Below are positions 59,120 to 64,000 of a DNA stretch of 64,000 bases, one piece after another. Within the stretch, counting starts at the first letter, position 1; each line of letters starts with the position of its first letter. Below the pieces are notes generated by a model. The model saw nothing but the letters and a program-made list of their open reading frames with translations, did not search any database and had not been told where the DNA came from. A program made the translations under genes and the position numbers. The DNA lies in contig CM048552.1 of assembly GCA_026413225.1 (NCBI GenBank), positions 58,171,001 through 58,235,000 of the forward strand, read 5' to 3'. The stretch is from Otis tarda. Taxonomy: Eukaryota > Chordata > Aves > Otidiformes > Otididae.

Positions 59120-59204
59120 GTGACTCAGCAAAAGAGCCTCTCTGCCACAGCCCGAAACCTTTACTCAGCAATATGAGGCGGCCCGGCATGACCCTGACTC
59201 AGCA
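59120..59204 (+). promoter_or_regulatory. Candidate HMOX1 distal enhancer: three ARE/Maf-type sites
   Basis: TGACTCAGCA at 59,121-59,130, TTACTCAGCA at 59,161-59,170 and TGACTCAGCA at 59,195-59,204 lie in the same orientation within 84 bp, spaced 40 and 34 bp. They are about 4.8-4.9 kb upstream of the inferred start. Mammalian HMOX1 has enhancers near -4 and -10 kb built from multiple such stress-response elements bound by NRF2/BACH1 with small Maf. Equivalence is inferred. Confidence 0.6.
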
Positions 59205-62200
59205 GGACGCCCACGCAGGGGAAAAGGGCGAGTCGGCATTAGCGGGAGGCAGGCTGCGGGGGTCCCCCTCTTCCTCTCCCTTTTTCTTCACTCGTTACCA
59301 AAGATCGCTTCAGGGCAGGGGGGCAAGACTGTATTTACCCCACCGAGCTCTGAAAGGGTGATGGCTGTGTGCTAACGGGAAGAAATAAGCCAAAGAAGGG
59401 TGAGCAAGGGCAGATAGTTCTTCAAAACCCTTCATTTAGGGGCGGAGTGGGCTCAGCATTGGACACCCCTGTGCACCGTGGTGCTTGTGGACTGGAGCCC
59501 CTAGTGCAACAGAGGAAGAACATCCCCCCTTTTTGGGGAGGCCTTCCCCAGCATCCCGGGCGCTGGGGAGTGTGGCAGAGGCCCCCGTCCCTTGCGCGGT
59601 ACCTAGCACAGCAGGACCTCAGGGCCGTGGCTGCGGCTCTTAAGGTAATTAATCATTAACAAGAGCACCTGGGCAACGTGGGATTTGAATTACAGCGTTC
59701 AGCTGCCCAGCGCAGTCTGGCAGGGGCGAGAGAGACTGAAGATGCTTGGCATGGGGTGAGTCACCCCCTTATTGCTCTGCCGGAGCTGGTGGTTGATGGT
59801 GTGAATCCCTGCAGAAAACGCGTCCCTGCCTGGAGACAGCAGGGATGGGCAGAGGGGCACTGCTGGCAGCAGATCACCAACACCGTGGCTTTTTTTCTTT
59901 TTTTTTTTCTTCTTTTTGGACTGAAACTGTGCAAAGGAGCTCAAAGAAATTGGCACCTATCTCCCACTGAGTCTGGTCTGTTATTTAAGGCTCTTATTTT
60001 TTTTTTTTGGTCAAGGAACTAAAAATACCACTGAAGTGCCTTGCAGCAATTTTTCTAAACACCGATTTTCCTACCGCTCTGTGCTGGTGAAAGAGCCTGG
60101 CCTAAAGCTGCAGGAAAGCCGTGTCCTTGCCTCACCCCACCATCAAATTCACCTTGTGCCTGATCCACGCTTTTCTGTTGAGATCAGCCAGGAAAACACA
60201 GTGCCTGGAGACCAGCATATGCGGCTTTTCTGTGCCAGGAGGGAATTACTGATCCCTCTGCGAAAGCCCTGCTGCAGAGCCCTTCTCCTCAGGGGTCTCT
60301 TTGCCAGGGCTAGGCCCCCAGCCTTGCTGCTCCAGAGTGAAACACCACCGCGCCCCTCAGCCAGGGGCTCCCAGCAAGGACCGAGGTCCAGCCCTGAAGA
60401 AATGCTGCTGGAGTCAGCACTGCTGCAAACTTCTCCTGCTCACAGGGAGTAATCCTGTCCCCCCTCACCCATCTCCATCCCGCTGACTGCTGGTGGCCCC
60501 GCTGGGAAGGGGAAGCGAATCTGCCTGCCTGTGCAGTTCCCGTGCACCCTCACACACAGGAGATTTTACAAGGACAATAGCAGATAGGGAAGAAGCAGCT
60601 TTTGATTGTGAGCCTGTACCCCTGAGTCCCTGCTCCCTTGCTCAGGTTTTGCTGGTCACTGACACAAAGCAGCAGGGACTCTTGTTCACCCAACACGCTG
60701 CAGAGCTGCTGGGCACCGTGCAGGATGCTCAAAGTGCCTTAAAAGCCAGGGGAGAGCGGGCAACTCAACAAAAGAGAAATTCCCTGAGGGCTACTAACCA
60801 CCTTGGCATCACCCTGGTGCAAGAAGTCACCTCTGTCCTCATGGTTTGTGAAAGATCTTCAGGAGAAACAGAAAATAACCAGACTGTCTGCCAGTACAAC
60901 TCCTGGTGTTGCACCGGTGACCACCGGTCACCTCCAGTTCCTTGCTCCTGAGTATTGGGGCACCTACTTTTCCTCTCATGTGTTTGCACATTTTCCTATC
61001 CCCCTTCCTTTTTTTTTTTTTTGGTCTCTTTCGTCTCTTCTTGTGCTTCCACTTGCTTATGTCCCCACACAAATAAAAATTAGTTACCTACAGAAATGTT
61101 TTCCTTCCTCACAACCCCCCTCTCTGCTGCTCACCAGGTCCCTGCCGTACGTCCCTTCCCAACATCTCCGTCTGCCCTAAGCAGCACCACTAACAGTGAT
61201 CTGAAGGGAAGTGGCTTTATTCTCATTTTATGAATGAAGGGGGAATTTTGTTATCCAAAATAAGCTTTGAGGATGTTTTGACATGGCAGAGCAACATGAA
61301 AGTCCTGTGGGGTGGAGAACAGCCTTCCCAGTGCACTAGCACAGGACGCTTCTGTGCTGATTTGTGAGATGATGTGGGAAATCAGGAGATATTTTCATTA
61401 ATCGCTCTTAAAAAAAAAAATCATATACTATTTGAAAGTTAGTAGTAGGTGAAAGAGAAGCATGTATTTTTTTGCATCTACGAATGCGATGCTGGTATGC
61501 CAAGAACCACACAAGCCAAACATCATGGAAATTCTCATGAACTTTTAGCATGTATTTGATTTTTAGAGATGCAGGGCAACTCTGACCCAGCACAAGGAAG
61601 TTATGCCTTTCTTCAGCTTACGTAGAAACAACCGTTCTGGGTCATGCCAAACATCCATCCAGGTCAGGATCCTGTTCCCAGCGTGGTTATTAATGGATGC
61701 TTAGACACAGTGCAAGCGCTCCTTCCCAGCCCCCGTGCAGTCACAACTCCCGAACGCGTGCTCCGGAGCGGTCGCCGTGTGAGTCCGTGCTGGGCTAATG
61801 GTTGCAGTGTAATACCTAGAATAAGGAAAAACTTTGTTTTGTTCTGTTTCCAGTGGTTGTGTTGCTTAGCCTGCTAAGCAGGTCACAGCGAAGGGAGACG
61901 TTGTCCCCTGCAGTTGGTGGGGCTTAGGCTGAGCCTGCGAGGGACCACAGCCATCTGGTGGTCAGAAGCGAACAGGCAGCCTTATTTTTTTAAAAATAAC
62001 ATTAGAAAACACTTTTTAAAAGGGAAAGACGTTTAAAGGAGTTCTTTATAGTGGTGTCATTTTATTTTTTTGCAATCATAAAACACTTTTTGCCCATGCA
62101 AAACACCTAGCCTCCACCTAAAATGATCCCTTGCAGACCTGGCAGGTTTTTTTTTTTTTAACAAGTTCCTCAAAAGAAACCTTGCAAAATTATTCAAGCT

Positions 62201-63229
62201 ACTACTGGTATCATCAACAACAAGTAGGACAGTACTAATTTGGGCATGGAATCTTGCCATGCCCTCATCCCCATTCTTCATATTTTCAGTGGCTTGAAAA
62301 AAGATAGCCATCCCTGAAGAATAAATCTCTGCGCTGGGTGGCCCGCAGTGAAAAGCACTGTGACCACGGCTGGCTGCTTGGTGGGGAGGGGACAGGCTGG
62401 CCAGAAAGGCACGAGCGGCACTCTGAATTGTCACCTGTTGGTCATCGCTTTGCGCTGTCCCCACTTGGCAGCCGCCAAAAACCCTTCCCACCTGTTCACC
62501 CTGTGATGAAAATAGCGGCGAGCCAATTCCCTTGCACTCAAGTCTTCCTTGGGGACAGTCCCCTCTCAGCTTTGCCAGCTCCTGCACTGGCTGTCTGGGG
62601 AGGGAGAAAACAAGGTGAGGGTGGAGAAGGGGTTCTTATCCCGAGGTGGGCTTGGGGCGTCCCAGGGGCAGCAAGGAGGGGCTTGAACTCCCCATGCTCA
62701 GGGGATATGTTTGGGGATGGCTTTTGGCTTTATTTCTCTTTCAGGGGAAGCCACAGGCAATGCACCGAGGGAGCTGGAGGCACCCTGAGCCGTAAGCGCT
62801 TGCTGAGGCACGAACTGGTGTTTAAAATGTGACTGGTGTGAACAAGTTGGTGTCCTTCACAAGTGCTGACTGGGCACTTTTCTCCCCAGCTGTGCCGAGC
62901 AGCCTGAGTCTGGGCACTGGCAGGAGGCTTTTGGCATTGGGCCCCTTGCTCCAGAGGTCCTTCTGACCCCACAATTGCAAAACCCACCAGCCTGGGCTCC
63001 ATCATGCCTCTGCTCTTGCTTGCTCTCCTGCACGTGCTCCAGGAGGGGAGGCTCAGCATCTGACCCTTTTGCCTTTCCTCCTTGTTCTGTTTTTCTGTTG
63101 AGAGCTGCAGGGGTTCTTAGACACTCATGTCTCAGCTCAGAGCCCTGTCTCACAGGAGGGACCTGCCCTTGCAGGTCTGCAGCACTTGGAGGATGCTGTG
63201 CTGGCCTGTAGCTCATGGGCCCTCATGGT

Positions 63230-63417
63230 CATAGAATCATAGAATAGTTTGGGTTGGAAGGGACCTTCAAAGGTCATCTAGTCTAACCACCACCCTGCAA
63301 GCAGCAGGGACATCTTCCACTAGATCAGGTTTCTCAGAGTGCCGTCCAACCTGGCCTTGAATGTTTCCAGGGATGGGTCATCTACCACCTCTCTGGGCAA
63401 CCTGCTCCAGTGGTTCC
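63230..63417 (-). mobile_element. CR1 3'-end fragment
   Basis: Reverse complement of a CR1 3' end: TCATAGAATCATAGAATAG, GGTCATCTAGTCTAACC, CATCTTCCACTAGATCAGGT, and the block CTTGAATGTTTCCAGGGATG through GGGCAACCTGCTCCAGTGG. It is about 190 bp long with an intact terminal repeat. Confidence 0.92.
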
Positions 63418-64000
63418 TTGATGTTGAGTGTTCTCCTGTGTGCCACACTCCCAGCACAGAGCCTTTGGTGAAAGCTTTGTGTACTCTTGCTGGCGTGGAG
63501 GGAAGGCTGCTCTCCAGGGAGCTGAGTTCAGCTCTGGGCTTGCTGCAGGGGTGACAGCAGAGGCCAGAGCCATCACTGCGTGGGCAAATCCAGCTTCTCT
63601 ACCCATGTTTCACTTCTAGCATCTGCTGGGACAAGGATGCTTTGGAGATTTAAAAAAAAAAAAAAAAAAGGAGGCTATTTCGGGAAGCTGTGAGTGTGAT
63701 AAAAATGGGCTTGTCATAGAGATCTACAGCTGGGCCACTCCTCAGCATGGACCCATGTTTGCCGCATGAAACCCTCATGCAGTTGGTATGGTAGAAACCC
63801 ATGGCTCTTAGGCTGCGCTCTTCAGAGAGAAAGTGCTTTGTGTGCCTCGTTCGATCTGAGCCCTTCTTAAGTGGGGTCCTGTAGCATGGTCAAGTCCTGC
63901 TGCAGAAGTGGCTGTGGGAGGGAGAGTAGCTCAGAGATGAAGCCACCAGCATTTAGTTTCAGGCAACCTCCAGCAGTGCTCCTTGTGGACTCATCAGCAA
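63418..64000. other. Right-hand flank; nothing recognised
   Basis: Unique sequence with an A-run at about 63,652-63,669. No exon could be supported. Confidence 0.6.

Larger units (their letters stand above)
54357..63229. other. HMOX1 upstream region, no exon recognised
   Basis: Apart from the Maf/ARE-like sites listed, this stretch has no supported gene. Another AP-1 palindrome (GGTGAGTCACC) is at 59,755-59,765. T-rich runs occur near 59,888-59,912 and 61,010-61,022. TOM1, which follows HMOX1 on the human map, was looked for and no coding exon was found. An AATAAA on the minus strand at 62,061-62,066 could be the end of a gene entering from the right, but this is unproven. Confidence 0.5.

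Overview
The window is vertebrate genomic DNA and almost certainly from a bird. It carries at least six CR1 retrotransposon copies with the avian-type 3' end (ATTCTATGATTCTATGA). It also holds two intron-rich genes whose proteins match MCM5 and heme oxygenase-1 (HMOX1) along their whole length. The two genes are adjacent and in the same orientation, as on human chromosome 22q12 (TOM1-HMOX1-MCM5-RASD2). No coding exon of RASD2, MB or TOM1 could be found, so the window covers only HMOX1, MCM5 and their flanks.

Layout. Positions 1-35,240 are intergenic: unique sequence, CR1 pieces (10,199-11,344; 19,056-19,136; 21,592-21,685), simple A/T and pyrimidine tracts, a 63-bp tandem duplication at 32,573-32,692, and a broken coiled-coil-like coding relic at 3,981-4,380. 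MCM5 (minus strand) runs from a CpG-island promoter near 45,100-45,570 to a poly(A) signal at 35,263-35,268. Sixteen coding exons join without frame conflict into 734 codons, the same length as human MCM5. HMOX1 (minus strand) runs from a TATA box at 54,336-54,341 to a poly(A) signal at 48,231-48,236. Five coding exons give 294 residues and the central exon is exactly 492 bp. Upstream of HMOX1 (54.3-64 kb) there are no exons but several antioxidant/Maf-type sites (TGACTCAGC-like), including three within 84 bp about 4.8 kb upstream of the start.

Function. MCM5 is a subunit of the MCM2-7 replicative helicase. Its promoter has a strong E2F palindrome and three CCAAT boxes, which fits G1/S-driven expression. 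HMOX1 is the stress-inducible, tail-anchored heme-degrading enzyme. The upstream sites suggest NRF2/BACH1-small Maf control. The two genes are neighbours by position and do not form a functional operon-like unit.

No clearly new biological system is visible. The best leads are the triple Maf/ARE array upstream of HMOX1, a 282-codon ORF antisense in HMOX1 intron 2, the decayed coiled-coil sequence near 4 kb, and the in-frame 21-residue duplication near 32.6 kb.
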